From NCBI GenBank assembly GCA_946965045.2, contig OX337240.1, positions 2,666,001-2,730,000 of the forward strand: a stretch of DNA of 64,000 bases, read 5' to 3'. A model generated the notes under the pieces. That model was not told where the DNA came from. It saw only the letters and a list, made by a program, of their open reading frames with translations, and did not search any database. A program made the position numbers and the translations under genes. Source of the DNA: Epithemia pelagica. Its lineage: Eukaryota > Bacillariophyta > Bacillariophyceae > Surirellales > Surirellaceae. This document shows positions 26,223 to 37,273 of this stretch, piece after piece (the stretch's first letter is position 1; each line of letters starts with the position of its first letter).

Positions 26223-28877
26223 ATGGACTCACCAGCTGCCAAAACGAGCGGTGATAACAATTCCAACAACACCAGTCCTTCGCCGGCTCATTCTCCTTCG
26301 CAGACCATCAGTATGCCTTCGAACAACAACAATGGCACTGGCGCACCTCCAAGCCCCATGACCAATGCCTTGTTGGTGTCCTCGCCGTACAAGTTGGTGC
26401 CTCCACCGCGCGAATCGGACTGGAATCCATGGCGGATGGATTCTCAAAAGACGCAATTGAATCAAGCCCTCTTGCAAGCCCTTCAAGACTCGGACTTGCA
26501 CGATGTCTTTTTGGTGGCGAAGGATGGCGATCAAATTCCCGCCTCTCGCTTTGTCTTGGCCTCTCGGTCACCCGTCTTGAAGCGCATGCTCTATGGAAGT
26601 TTCCGAGAAGCCAAATCGTCCACGATTTGTATGATGGGCTATGAAAGTGCCATTTTGCGCGGTGTGGTTCATTATTGTCAAACAAGTCAAATGCCCGTCC
26701 TGGAAGGTCCGGAAGAACAGGGCGGTGTCAAGAACACGCAAGCCACTGGAGATTTGGAGTCTTTGGTCCGTCAACAAGTGCGATTGTATCAGGCGGCCGA
26801 CTTTTTGGAACTGGATGAGTTGGGAAACTTGGTGCATTTTGAGATTCGTCGTTTGACTGGATTGTATCCTGGATTGGCCTGTGTGGTCTTTGATGAAGTG
26901 GAAGATGTGGGCAGCCGCATTGGTGAATACGCTCGATTGATGATGGAAGTTCGTCCCTATGTGTCCTTGGGTGCTGGAACACGCCTCATTGCCAACCCGG
27001 TTACCACTTCCTCGGATGCAGCGACCGGCGCTTCGCCCAAAAAGATTGACTCGGACGACGACTCCAACGAATCTATGGGAGGTGTCGAATGTATGCGTGC
27101 CGAACGCTTGCAAATTTTGTTACAGAGTGAGAATCTCATGTGCGGAGAACTCTTTTTATTTCAAATGCTAAGGCAATGGTACGATCATAAAATCACCTAT
27201 CTCGGAAACAACGTAAACGAGTCGACGGAATACGAAAAAGAAGCCTCCTCCTTATTGGAAGCCACTCAAAACTGCGCCAAGTGCCTCAATATGGAGAACA
27301 TTGAACCCTCGGCCTTGCTTCAAATTGTCCAGCCCTGTCCCTTTATTCATCCCACCTTTATGTACGAAGCCTTTGCCAAACAAGCGCTCCGTGCCTCGCA
27401 ACAACGTGTCTGGTCCTTGCATAGCCGTCCCGCCAAGTACCAAACCGTCGAACGCGTCTTGGTGGAAGATTGCGGATCGCGACAAGTTCGCGGTATGTAT
27501 GTGCGCATGGTCTCGGGTCTCAAAAAGACACATGGAGCCCTTTACACGAAACGCGAAATTGTCGCTGGACAACCCATGGTGTACACCCTCTCCTGCTCGT
27601 TGGTTCATCAACCAGCGGCTCAATCCAAGTATAGCCAAAACCAAGACGGGAGCGGAGCCGAAGACGTTCCACCTGGACAAGAAGTGGTGGAATGCCGCAT
27701 CTTTTGTTCTCCTCTCTTGACCCCTCACGCCATTCCCACCTTGTTTCAGTACTATTCCAACTCGGCCTACGTCGATCCGCTCTTTCAGCCCATTTTGCAA
27801 ATTGTTGCCGTCAAACACTCCAGCAGCAACAAGCGTACCCGAACCGTGGTGGTTTCCGATGGCCATTATTGCATGCAAGCATCCTTGGCGAATAATTTGG
27901 CCATTCACAATTCCAAGGATATTCAAATCTATGGTGTCGTCCAAGTATTGGCCTTTCGGTTGAATCAGTCCAGTGGCAGCAGCAACAGTAGCACAAGCTC
28001 CAACATACCGAGTCGCAGCAGCTCGAGTCCCAAGTTGCACATTCAACGCGTGTCCATTGTCAACTCCAATGCCGGACAAGTGTTTGGACGACCCACCTTT
28101 TTCCGCGGTCCGCCCAAACAAGAATTGTCACCCCAAAAGGATATTCATTCCATTGCTGAAGAAACGGACGATGGCGACTCGCATCACCCTTTGGATACAG
28201 ACGATGTGGACGATCATCCTCCGCCGCATCACCATTATCATCACGATGGCGACGATGCCTCCACTACCTACGCCGGTCATCATCACGCCGTTGTCAAGGA
28301 TTTGAAGCATATTACTATTGTGTACTCCTGCAGTTATCCCCTCAAGAAACAAAACCCCAATGGGTCACCCGAAATGCGCATTCCCCGATTGGGATGGCAA
28401 GTGGAAGAAGCTGGCCAACATCCGCCTCCGACCTGTACGTGGTTTCCGGCCATGCCAGCATCGGCCTCCAGCAGTCCGGCTGTGGGTGCCATGCGAGGTC
28501 TAGCCATCTCCTTGAAAGCCTTTGCCGCCAGCAACCCCCATGCCGGAACCGGTGGAGGAGAAGCCCAATCGACTTCTTCGACGCCGTCCCGAAGTGTTGT
28601 GTCGAGGTCGAACAGCAGCACGACGACGGGACACTCGTTGTTGAGCTTGTCCACCACAACGACGGTTCCCAAGAATTTGGGATCCATCCTCAAGTATGAA
28701 GATGACGAAGACCACGAGTTTTTGCCCCATGACGACGATGTCTTGGACGATGTCGAACGGCGTAAACTGCCCCATCCCGTAGTCTCCAACAACAATGACG
28801 ACGATTCCGACGAAGAATTGTCCTCGACCCTCCAGAACCTTCGATTGCCCCAACAACAAGCGCGAGAAGACGAGTAA
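26223..28877 (+). CDS. BTB/POZ domain protein
   Basis: The frame is open from 26208 (TTG) but the first ATG is 26223, giving 884 residues. The first ~60 are Asn/Ser/Pro-rich. Residues about 88-155 are a BTB/POZ domain: SDLHDVFLVAKDGDQIPASR, FVLASRSPVLKRMLYGSF, then a strand and ILRGVVHYCQT. BTB domains dimerise and often serve as cullin-3 adaptors. The following ~250 residues are helical, a BACK-like position, with an acidic insertion DSDDDSNES. Further on are Ser-rich linkers, a His-rich stretch (HHPPPHHHYHHDGD, about 671-684) and an acidic Asp-rich tail. No kelch, MATH or NPH3 partner domain was recognised. It is a single exon and appears intact. Confidence 0.8.
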   Translation: MDSPAAKTSGDNNSNNTSPSPAHSPSQTISMPSNNNNGTGAPPSPMTNALLVSSPYKLVPPPRESDWNPWRMDSQKTQLNQALLQALQDSDLHDVFLVAKDGDQIPASRFVLASRSPVLKRMLYGSFREAKSSTICMMGYESAILRGVVHYCQTSQMPVLEGPEEQGGVKNTQATGDLESLVRQQVRLYQAADFLELDELGNLVHFEIRRLTGLYPGLACVVFDEVEDVGSRIGEYARLMMEVRPYVSLGAGTRLIANPVTTSSDAATGASPKKIDSDDDSNESMGGVECMRAERLQILLQSENLMCGELFLFQMLRQWYDHKITYLGNNVNESTEYEKEASSLLEATQNCAKCLNMENIEPSALLQIVQPCPFIHPTFMYEAFAKQALRASQQRVWSLHSRPAKYQTVERVLVEDCGSRQVRGMYVRMVSGLKKTHGALYTKREIVAGQPMVYTLSCSLVHQPAAQSKYSQNQDGSGAEDVPPGQEVVECRIFCSPLLTPHAIPTLFQYYSNSAYVDPLFQPILQIVAVKHSSSNKRTRTVVVSDGHYCMQASLANNLAIHNSKDIQIYGVVQVLAFRLNQSSGSSNSSTSSNIPSRSSSSPKLHIQRVSIVNSNAGQVFGRPTFFRGPPKQELSPQKDIHSIAEETDDGDSHHPLDTDDVDDHPPPHHHYHHDGDDASTTYAGHHHAVVKDLKHITIVYSCSYPLKKQNPNGSPEMRIPRLGWQVEEAGQHPPPTCTWFPAMPASASSSPAVGAMRGLAISLKAFAASNPHAGTGGGEAQSTSSTPSRSVVSRSNSSTTTGHSLLSLSTTTTVPKNLGSILKYEDDEDHEFLPHDDDVLDDVERRKLPHPVVSNNNDDDSDEELSSTLQNLRLPQQQAREDE

Positions 28878-29443
28878 AACGACGTCCTAAGTCTTGAGTT
28901 ATGCACAAGGGACTCCCCAGAGATGGTAGCCAGAGTTGCTCCATCCAGCGCTGCTGATTTGTGAGGGCTAATATATTTCACTTGCGCATTTTCATTGTCC
29001 AATTTGTAACCGTCCTAGTATAACTGAATTCCTTTTCGACATGATTGAGTGTTGTGGTTGTATAGGACAATCTTCTTATGATCTAGAGGATGGGAATTTT
29101 CTCTTGTTTCTTGAACGCTTCACATCAAAATTTCAAATTTTCGGAATGTCGTGTCCTCGACTCCCGATCGATTGGATTGGTTGAGTCCATTATCCGAATC
29201 AATGTGAAATACAGTCCTCGCGTTAGGTTTTTGGGCTTAAGATCAAAAGGATACCTTCTGCGCATGTCACGAAAACTTACATATGCCCAACTGAGTCGGA
29301 TCAAGACCAAAACATTTTCTGTGGAGTTCTCCTTGGGCGGGAGCGGGAAAATTCAGACCAGCGAGTTTCATTCGCTCACATTTTTCAAAGGGTCTATTGT
29401 CTCACTGAAAAAACAAGGAGGACACAGACGGCGTTTACCAACC
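28878..29443. other. Intergenic region, nothing recognised
   Basis: This is the 3' flank of the BTB gene. A plus-strand frame from 29090 runs through here into the signal-peptide candidate but has no protein-like features before 29444. Confidence 0.35.
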
Positions 29444-30276
29444 ATGAAGTCAATTGTCAACCTTGTAATAATAGCTGCTTTCGCTCTCTTGTTTCCGGTC
29501 AAAGGCTAACACTTTTCCTCTCTCCCACCTCTTACGTGCTCACTTTTTGCTGATACCTCGGTGTCTTGTATTTCATTCGACGCTTCCTGGAATGTGATTT
29601 CTTTGATGTGTTCAATGAAGACCGCACCCGTGTGACGACAGCCCGCGGTGAATGTGCTGCAGAAATTGTTCTGCTGGATTTCATCTGGAACATAATTATC
29701 TCTGACAACTTTGGAAGAGCTGGGTTCCTCGATGGGCCTCCTCGTCGTTGTTGCGATTCCGACGTGAGCATCAAAGTTTGTCCTAGATTGAACAAGCTGA
29801 AAACCCGGCGCGCTCCATTGAGTCATTTGCGGTGGACCCTGTCAAAAGATGAGGTTCCTGTGGAGTTACAACAGCAGGGTGTCACACCACAGGACTGGTC
29901 TGAGACATGGAGTGCCATGAATCAACTATTTGAGAAAGCGTGCGAGGAAGCACAATCACAACGGTTAGCGATTGACCGGACATCCACTATTCTGGCAAAG
30001 GTTCTATTGAAGCAGAAAACGACCTGGGAAGACCTTGTCAAGGCCCAAAGTGAAAAATACTATCGATCCAAGATTTCTGTTCTGGTTCTAGTTGGTTATC
30101 AAACCCTAATAGAAATTCCCAAAGACACAAGCAAATGCAGAGCGCTTTGCCGTCGTTGTTTTGGTGGTCCTGTGAAAGACAGGGCAGTGTCAGTACCTTG
30201 CGGTTTGGAATTTCGCCCGGTCAAGTGGAAAGAGTATATCGCAAAATGTTTCGGTGACCCTGCTGCTACTGAGTAA
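29444..30276 (+). CDS. Possible spliced secreted protein (weak)
   Basis: An ATG at 29444 encodes MKSIVNLVIIAAFALLFPVK, a convincing signal peptide, followed at once by a stop. A second frame, 29566-30276, has no ATG near its start but reads as protein: DEVPVELQQQGVTPQDWSET, EEAQSQRLAID, and a Cys-containing segment CRALCRRCFG near the end. The two could be exons of one secreted protein. A GT lies at 29498, but I could not find an acceptor that joins them in frame, so the intron is unproven. The product is not recognised. It could equally be two unrelated frames or a decaying gene. Confidence 0.3.
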
Positions 30277-33200
30277 TGAAGGGAAGATCCCAGAAATCTT
30301 CTAACGTCGCTGATAGCCTTTGGCCGACTGTGTTGACTCAGAAGTGACTAGATTAACATACTTGCCTTCTTTTCTGCTCTGCTGATTGAACTGTGTCGTG
30401 GAGCAATACCAAACATTCTAGTTATCAAGTCGAAGAACGGGCGGCCTCGTCAGTAATCGGGGTTCCGTTGCCAGTTGTTGTCCCCGTCCTTTGTATGTCA
30501 TTCACCTGGATGGATCGCAGTACTGGTTGAGAACTATGAATCCAAAGCATGAACTTGGCCATGTACTCCTTTCTCCCCTCTGTTTGTGTGAAATGTAACA
30601 AAGCTCGTTCGTTCCGATCCGAATGGTCAACCTAAATGTTCATTTGGTGTTAGATCTCGTAGTATCCGTTTGACTATGTTGTCTTGTTCCACAACCGAAT
30701 TGTCTTATCGAGAAAAAAGATAAGAAGGAATAGCAAAGGAGGTTGATCATGATGATATCGTCCGCTCTCTCTTTTGAGTGTTAGCCAACCTAAACACGCA
30801 GCTGTTTTCCATTTCGTCCACATAGCGTCACGCGGGCGTGCAACATGGAGCAAAACAAGGGATCGCTATGCGCAGAGCATTGCGTGGATGCGCAGTCTCG
30901 ATTGTCATCCTATTGAGGGGTGTCTGTGGGTGTATGGATAGATGTATGCTCACAGGAAAGTCCATTTTTGCGGTGGTGAAGCCCAACAGAGTCTGTCATG
31001 GACAATGATCCGTCACAGTTGCAGTGCTGTCGAAACAAAGCTACTGGGACGACAGCAATCGTCGATTTTGTTGCAACGGACACAACGGTACGTGTCATCG
31101 AATGATCTTTGGTAGGCATGTCCTTGAAGACAACATGGACAACTATTGAACTCGTGACGATCTCAATTCTGTTTCATGGAGATGGTAGACAACCGACTTC
31201 AGTAGACGCCGTCAATTGCAGCGGACTGTCTTGCCCAGAGCCATCCTCTGTTGCCATGAAGAATGAAGATGATCGGGCGAGATAACTTTTGCCTTTCGCA
31301 TAGTCGGCCATGCTCTTCTGCTTGAACAAGTACCGAGGCAGACTTGGCGCTGTACCCTCGTTCACCGGCTTGCTGCTGTAACTGAGCTTCGCTAGCTAAA
31401 CCCAGAAGGACACGACGATCAGTCGATGCGACGCGTTCTTTCCATGTCCATCCGTATTCTTGGAAGTATGAATGGGGGCAAAGACTGAATCCCTCAAGAA
31501 TCACCAAGAGATAGAAGTCCAGATCAAAACAGATCCATATGAGATGCTGGTTGGTAGGCCACCGATCGTTTCCAAGAAGTGTTGCTTGCCCCCCTGGAGC
31601 CATAAACGGCGACTGTCCCGTCTGGATCGGAACGATTTGCTCTGAAACCACAACAAGACTTGACTTTTCTTGGGCTCAAGGCATATCATGATCCTAGTTG
31701 TCACTTCGGTACAACGGAGAGTTCGTCTTGCTGATGCGACCAACTAGGGTGATGATATGCTCTGTTCCGTTGTGGTCATGAAAGGCATCATGATCAAGAA
31801 AGGAATCGAAATACGGCTTACTCCCTGAGACACCAAAATTGATCCTCTGTGTGCGTTGGATGAACACGGGTTTTCTTCATGTTCAGGACTCTCTTTTGGC
31901 ATGATCGTCCTCGCACCGATAGCTCTTGGCGCCTTAGCGGAGGTGGATGAGATCCCTGATCGCTCCTCTGACCTTCTGGAACTCGAATGTAAAGAGCCTG
32001 AAGATAACTGAGCCTTGCCCGCCCTTTTTTCCCACGAACCAAGAAAGCAGAGGCATGTACACTAGATCGCGTCCTTTTCTTTGGCTTCTTGTTTGCTTGG
32101 ATAGTATATTATTGTCCACGTCTGGTATCCCTGCAACGGTGGTTGTTTCATGGATATCATGCCTGGATGATGATATGCTATCCATCAAATGAGAAAAGAA
32201 GGGAACGGCATTTGCGGACTGGCGCTTCCTCGAAGCCCGAAGAGAATCTTCCCCTGTCACTTTTGATCTCGCCGCTGGATGCACCGGCATTGGGTTTCTT
32301 TGCGTCTAGTCTTTTACGCAAGAGTCTTTCCGCTAGACATCAGTTTGATGGGAAAGACCTTTTTCGATGCTGGAGGCAAAACGGAAGAAGATTCTCCTCT
32401 TCGTGCGATATCTGCGGAAAGAGAGGCACTGCTCTTTTGATGGGGAGACGCGGAGCTCGTCAAGAAGCCATCCATTCTTATCTGTTTGCGGCCGTTCTCG
32501 CCGAAAGAAACTGTCTCAAGCGATCTAGTTTCAAAGAGGAATGCCTTCCATGCGTCTACTCATCTTTCGAAGTTCCCAGCTTCAATTGTGGACAATTCAC
32601 GATCTTGGTAGAACGGTGTCGTGGGAAAACTATAGAAGAACAATACCAGCACTCGGATCTTCCTCTGCGGTCATACAAGTATGATAAACCTAGAGATGAT
32701 CCTCTGCATGGTGTATGGGAAAGAGGATTCATCATACATGGCAGTCATCCGAAAGGCTCACAACATCCATCCACGTTGTTATAAGAGTCCGCAGAACCCC
32801 AACGAAACGGACGCTATCCTAACGATGACAATGAGGGCTTTTCTCTCCGTGATTCGGATCTTAGACGACTCATGACTAATAATTCATCATGTCTATGTGT
32901 GACTGATCCTTGATGAAGAGGATGATTGATTGTACCACTTTTCTCACTTTTTGACTTTCTCAAATTTTCGTTCGCAAGTGAAAAACGGGAAGGACGTGTT
33001 GCAGGAATATTATGCGTAGCTATGGAAAGTGCGCGGTGGTTTGAGAGGTAAACTAGTCTTTCGTAGCCTCTGAACCAATCACCATTCTTGCTGCAATTTA
33101 CAATGAAATCATTCTGCATATCTTCTCTTAACCGGCCCGGTCGGCAAAGCGTCCAATCACTCAAGAGAAACACATCTTCAGTCAAGCGTGTCTTGCGATG

Positions 33201-36200
33201 ACAAACCAACGGGTCTCAAACATTAACGAAAACGTGACAAGGGTTCAGCGCGTCACCGATAATAATCCCAGAGTGGCCCTGGAGGAAAGACAATCAACAA
33301 TGAAGTGACTCAAATGATCCGCTTAATTGCTGACTTGGGGCGGTTACGCCACGGAGAAAGAAGAACAAGCAGATTATGTGGGTCTGAGTCTGAGGTTATG
33401 CCTAAACTCTTTTCTCTCTTGTTCCCATAGTGTTCGGACAGGTTTGTTGATCAGTGCAAAGTAGAGTTGATCAGAAGACAGACATGGTTTATTGTTTGTG
33501 GTTCATCCTCATTTCATAAGACCCCTGTCCTTTTCGTGACGACTAAGGGGGTAGCTCTAGGAAGGCTATCTGCTATCTGGTGCGATATGAATATTTAATC
33601 CTATGGCGCTTTATACAACTAATAAGGGAAAACCAGATCCAGATAAGCCCAACGGAGGATAGTTTACGGCATATAAAATTCTTCAAGTAAAGTTGATATG
33701 TTAGATGGGGCCAAGACATATGATGAAGACCAATAATTGGTAAGGAAAGTCGGTCAGTAAGTACGAGTACATCTGATATTTTCCTTCTACTCGTGTATTG
33801 GAGCCGCTACCGAGCCATTTTCTTTCGATACGTGCAATACACATCTTCTTCGCATATATTAAAAAATCCATAATCGATAATCGAGCCTCACTTCTCACTT
33901 TCCGTCATGATCATGTTGATCATGCCTCACTGACTAAGTTGACTGGTTATGGCAACATGAATCAAAATTCCGGATTTATGACATCTCGTTAGCCAGCCAA
34001 CGTTTAAGGCATGAAGGGTGAAGGGATTGTGTTCTTTATTCAAGAACTCTAACTTCTTGTTTCAATGGCGGGTGTCCGTGAAGTCGATGCGGTTGCCCAA
34101 CCTTATGGAACATTCTCACAAGAAGTACCAGAGGGGCATCAACACGACTGCTCTGCTTACCTCTATGCAAGGGTTCAAACTTGATGTAGGAAGGGATCGT
34201 AGTCTGATGTCCAGTCCCGCCTCCCATGGCACCAGAATGGGAATCCTTTCTTTTCACAAAGGAAAGGAGAGACAGCCAAAAATCATAGTGACCCTGAGAA
34301 CCATTGTTTCATACTGGCCATGGGACTGCTATTGAATCCACCGAATTTTTCGTTTCAGATGATGCACATGTTCCCCTCGGTTGTGAATGAAGGATGACAA
34401 GGCTTAGGTCTCCAATCGAACACACGACATCTCCTGGCACGAATCTGTGCCATTGCTGTGCCATATACCTGACTCGGGGCAACCATGAAAGCGATAGCTC
34501 ACATGACGGTGATCAGGGCCGTGAGAAGAGATGAGTATCGACACGATGGCCTTGAGGATCTCATGAAGTGGGACACACAGAAACGAGATACACGAGGACT
34601 CTTGGGTGCTAAGGATCGACACAAAAAAGAAGGGCATCCACAACAAGATGCACGAGACCCAGCTCTGGAAACCTTGTATTTTGAAGCAGCGTAAAGTTTC
34701 GCTGTATTGGTTTCAGCACAGTGAGATGATTTTTCATATTCAACAGCATACCGTCTTGCGCAATGTGCTGTTTTCGAATGACCAAACATCGAGCTAGCAC
34801 GTTGAAGCTGAATTCGACTTAAATGGAGTTCCGAAAAAGTTCAGAGTTGCGTTCACGAAGAGTCAGGCATTGGCTTGTGGGAGGCCAAGTGCGGACGAAG
34901 ATGGATGCGAACCTCATCTCGCTCTTCTTCGGCCATGGATAGTCGTTTTCCCAACACACGTATGTCCCTCATGGCACTTTTGTTGTTGCGGTGGTGGTGG
35001 TTCGACCTCGAGTGGTGGTTCGACCTCGAGTGGCTCGGGCCGTCTTGGGCTGCTGCTACTGACCAGCGAAAGCGAATCGGACAAACCGTTAGAGAATGTG
35101 AACATTGGGAAAAAGACAAAATTTTCTCTTGAATATTGGTGAGTACTTTTTTGCAAACTTGCCAACAGCGCATTCTGACCTGTCGTTACGCGAGCTGTGG
35201 CGCTTCATAAGGACAAAGGGAACACAAAGTCCTTCGATTGCAATGACATGCTTTGGTCTATATCACAGGAGAAGCATATACGAAAATGATTCTATGTGAG
35301 GATCCGAGCGAAACGATCCAGTGAAAACCGTCTCACTGCCACTCATGGCTTTCAGCGTACTTGAAAGATCCTCGGGTTTACACGACGACATAGCAGGTGA
35401 TTCGCCATGTCCTTGCACCGGGTCCCGATGAAGAAAGCAGATCATCATCCAAGTATGGCATCAGCGATAAATGGGACAACGTATCACTGGCGCAGTACTT
35501 GAATAATGATCTGCTTGACGCATCAGAACAACTTCACCAGAGAAAAACAATACTCCCTCCCATGTTGAATCAGAGCACATTCTGTGTCCTTGGACTGATT
35601 GATCGGCACAAACTGCATTGGCTTACTAAATCAAAGATTGAGAACCTCGTATCTTGGCATGTTAGACGGATGAGACGAGACAACAATGCGCACCCTCAAA
35701 CAGAATAGTTCTTGTCAGGGACATGAGAAGACACCACACAGACAAAAATATTTGTGGTTGCGCTCCTGTTCAACATGTCGTTGGTGCCATATGCGATCTT
35801 TTGTCCGTGAACAACTCTAAGCCCAAACCACGAGATACAAACAAGATTGGTCGAGCAACTCCTTGTCCCAACGTCTGGAACATATGTTCAAGGGTCTGGC
35901 ACTTCAAAAGGACAAACCTGTACTTAGTCGATCCTCATGGCAGCACTATTGAACGGGTCGATAGAACCGACGACAGAGCGTTGGCAGTCACCTATTGTCG
36001 ACGACAACGACAGAGCCAGTTTTGCTGGGTGTCAACTCTGGGCGACGCCTAAGCGGCTAAGCGGGGGTGGGGTAGTCGCTCCTATATGGATTATTCAGTA
36101 TCAAAATTGTGCGCTTCCATGGTCTACATCATTGTCTCTCTAGAGAGTAAATCACATGTGCCAAAAGGGCAGGGTAGGTCTCATAGTATCACGAGATGAA

Positions 36201-36662
36201 CTACTCCTTTGTGCTAGCTACCTCTAAGCAAAGAAAGTGTCATTTCATCTCGGAGTACTCTACCATTCCTCAGACCTTCTAGAGCAATGATTCAAACAAT
36301 AATCGCTTTGAATATTGGTTTGTTCATTGATTATTTCCCAAATGGAAATGCACTATGGGCCGTCATCTAGTTAGCTCTGTTTAACCTTTTCAGATTTGGT
36401 CGTAGTTCTACATGTTGTGGCTCTTCCTGAGTCCACCCGAAAGCATACAAGTAACAAAGGTTGAACAGCATAGATTGATCTATGAACAAATCTCTCTCAT
36501 CTACTACATGAATCCTCTTTCTGTGGACTACTAGTAGTCTCATCGAATCGAACTTTTTCGGCGCAAATAACGCCAAGCATTAGCGTACATAGCCTTTCGA
36601 CTTCTCCTACTACTCCTAGGTAGGAGTAGGTACTCCTAGCTAAAGGTAGCGTCTTCTGACTC
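30277..36662. other. Gene-poor region, degenerate
   Basis: Many short frames exist on both strands, but none showed a family signature. Points of note: GGATGATGATATGC at 32165-32178 and the reverse complement of GGATGATGATCTGC at 35437-35450, members of a dispersed motif; a direct duplication of GGTTCGACCTCGAGTGG near 35000-35035; and palindrome-rich CTACTCCTAGGTAGGAGTAG-type sequence at about 36608-36650. Frames at 31199-31651 (minus) and 32089-32784 (plus) are the longest and are not recognised. Confidence 0.4.
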
Positions 36663-37273
36663 CTAAGGGCTGGGTAAGCCGATCCATGTTCGGCTAGGTA
36701 GGCTCAGTACATTAAGCTACGTAGTACTATTTTCATCAGTGTAGTAAGTGGGGCGGATGGTCTCAAATCGAAAACTTGCTGCCACGAGAAACATTGCAAA
36801 TTGGAAGCCATCGCTCGACAATGATGGAAGTCATCACCCCCATGGCAATAACTTCCTGAACAATTGAGCCTGCCTGAATCACTTTTACAATAAGAATCTT
36901 TACTACTAGAGCAACTTAGCTTTCACTTTGATTCAGGCACCCTTGAAAAATGAATGAGTTAGGGCGGTCGTTCGATTTCATCACTGCAGAAAAATGAGCG
37001 TACCTTTTCAGCCAACTTGGCAAATCTTCTGTAATTTCAGACAACAATTTCAAAGGTAAAGGCAAAGAACTTACGGTGGGTGGATGTTTATGCGATGCAT
37101 GGGTGAATGCATACGGCGTCACCGGATCTCGCCATCATTGTCGAGCGTTTTTGCATTTTTTTGAAATTCCGACCATTTCCGGCGTGACGTGTACTATCTG
37201 ATTTTATGTACTCTACGTAGCTTTTGTACTGAGCCTACCTAGCCGAACATGGATCGGCTTACCCAGCCCTTAG
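36663..37273. mobile_element. MITE-like element with ~60-bp terminal inverted repeats
   Basis: The left end, from CTAAGGGCTGGGTAAGCCGA, is an exact inverted copy of the right end for 49 bp. A further ~13 bp including AGCTACGTAG matches after a one-base indel (arms about 36663-36724 and 37212-37273). The 611-bp element has no transposase. No clear target duplication was found next to the arms; TAA against TTA would suggest a TWA-type target, but it is not a direct repeat. Superfamily undecided. Confidence 0.8.

Noticed and set aside
27252-28121. 289-residue minus-strand frame antisense to the BTB gene
   Set aside because: Shadow of a strongly coding plus strand; Gly/His content follows from the reverse complement of the real codons.
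31199-32784. Frames of 150 (minus) and 231 (plus) residues in the gene-poor region
   Set aside because: No family motif, poor residue balance and overlapping frames on the other strand.
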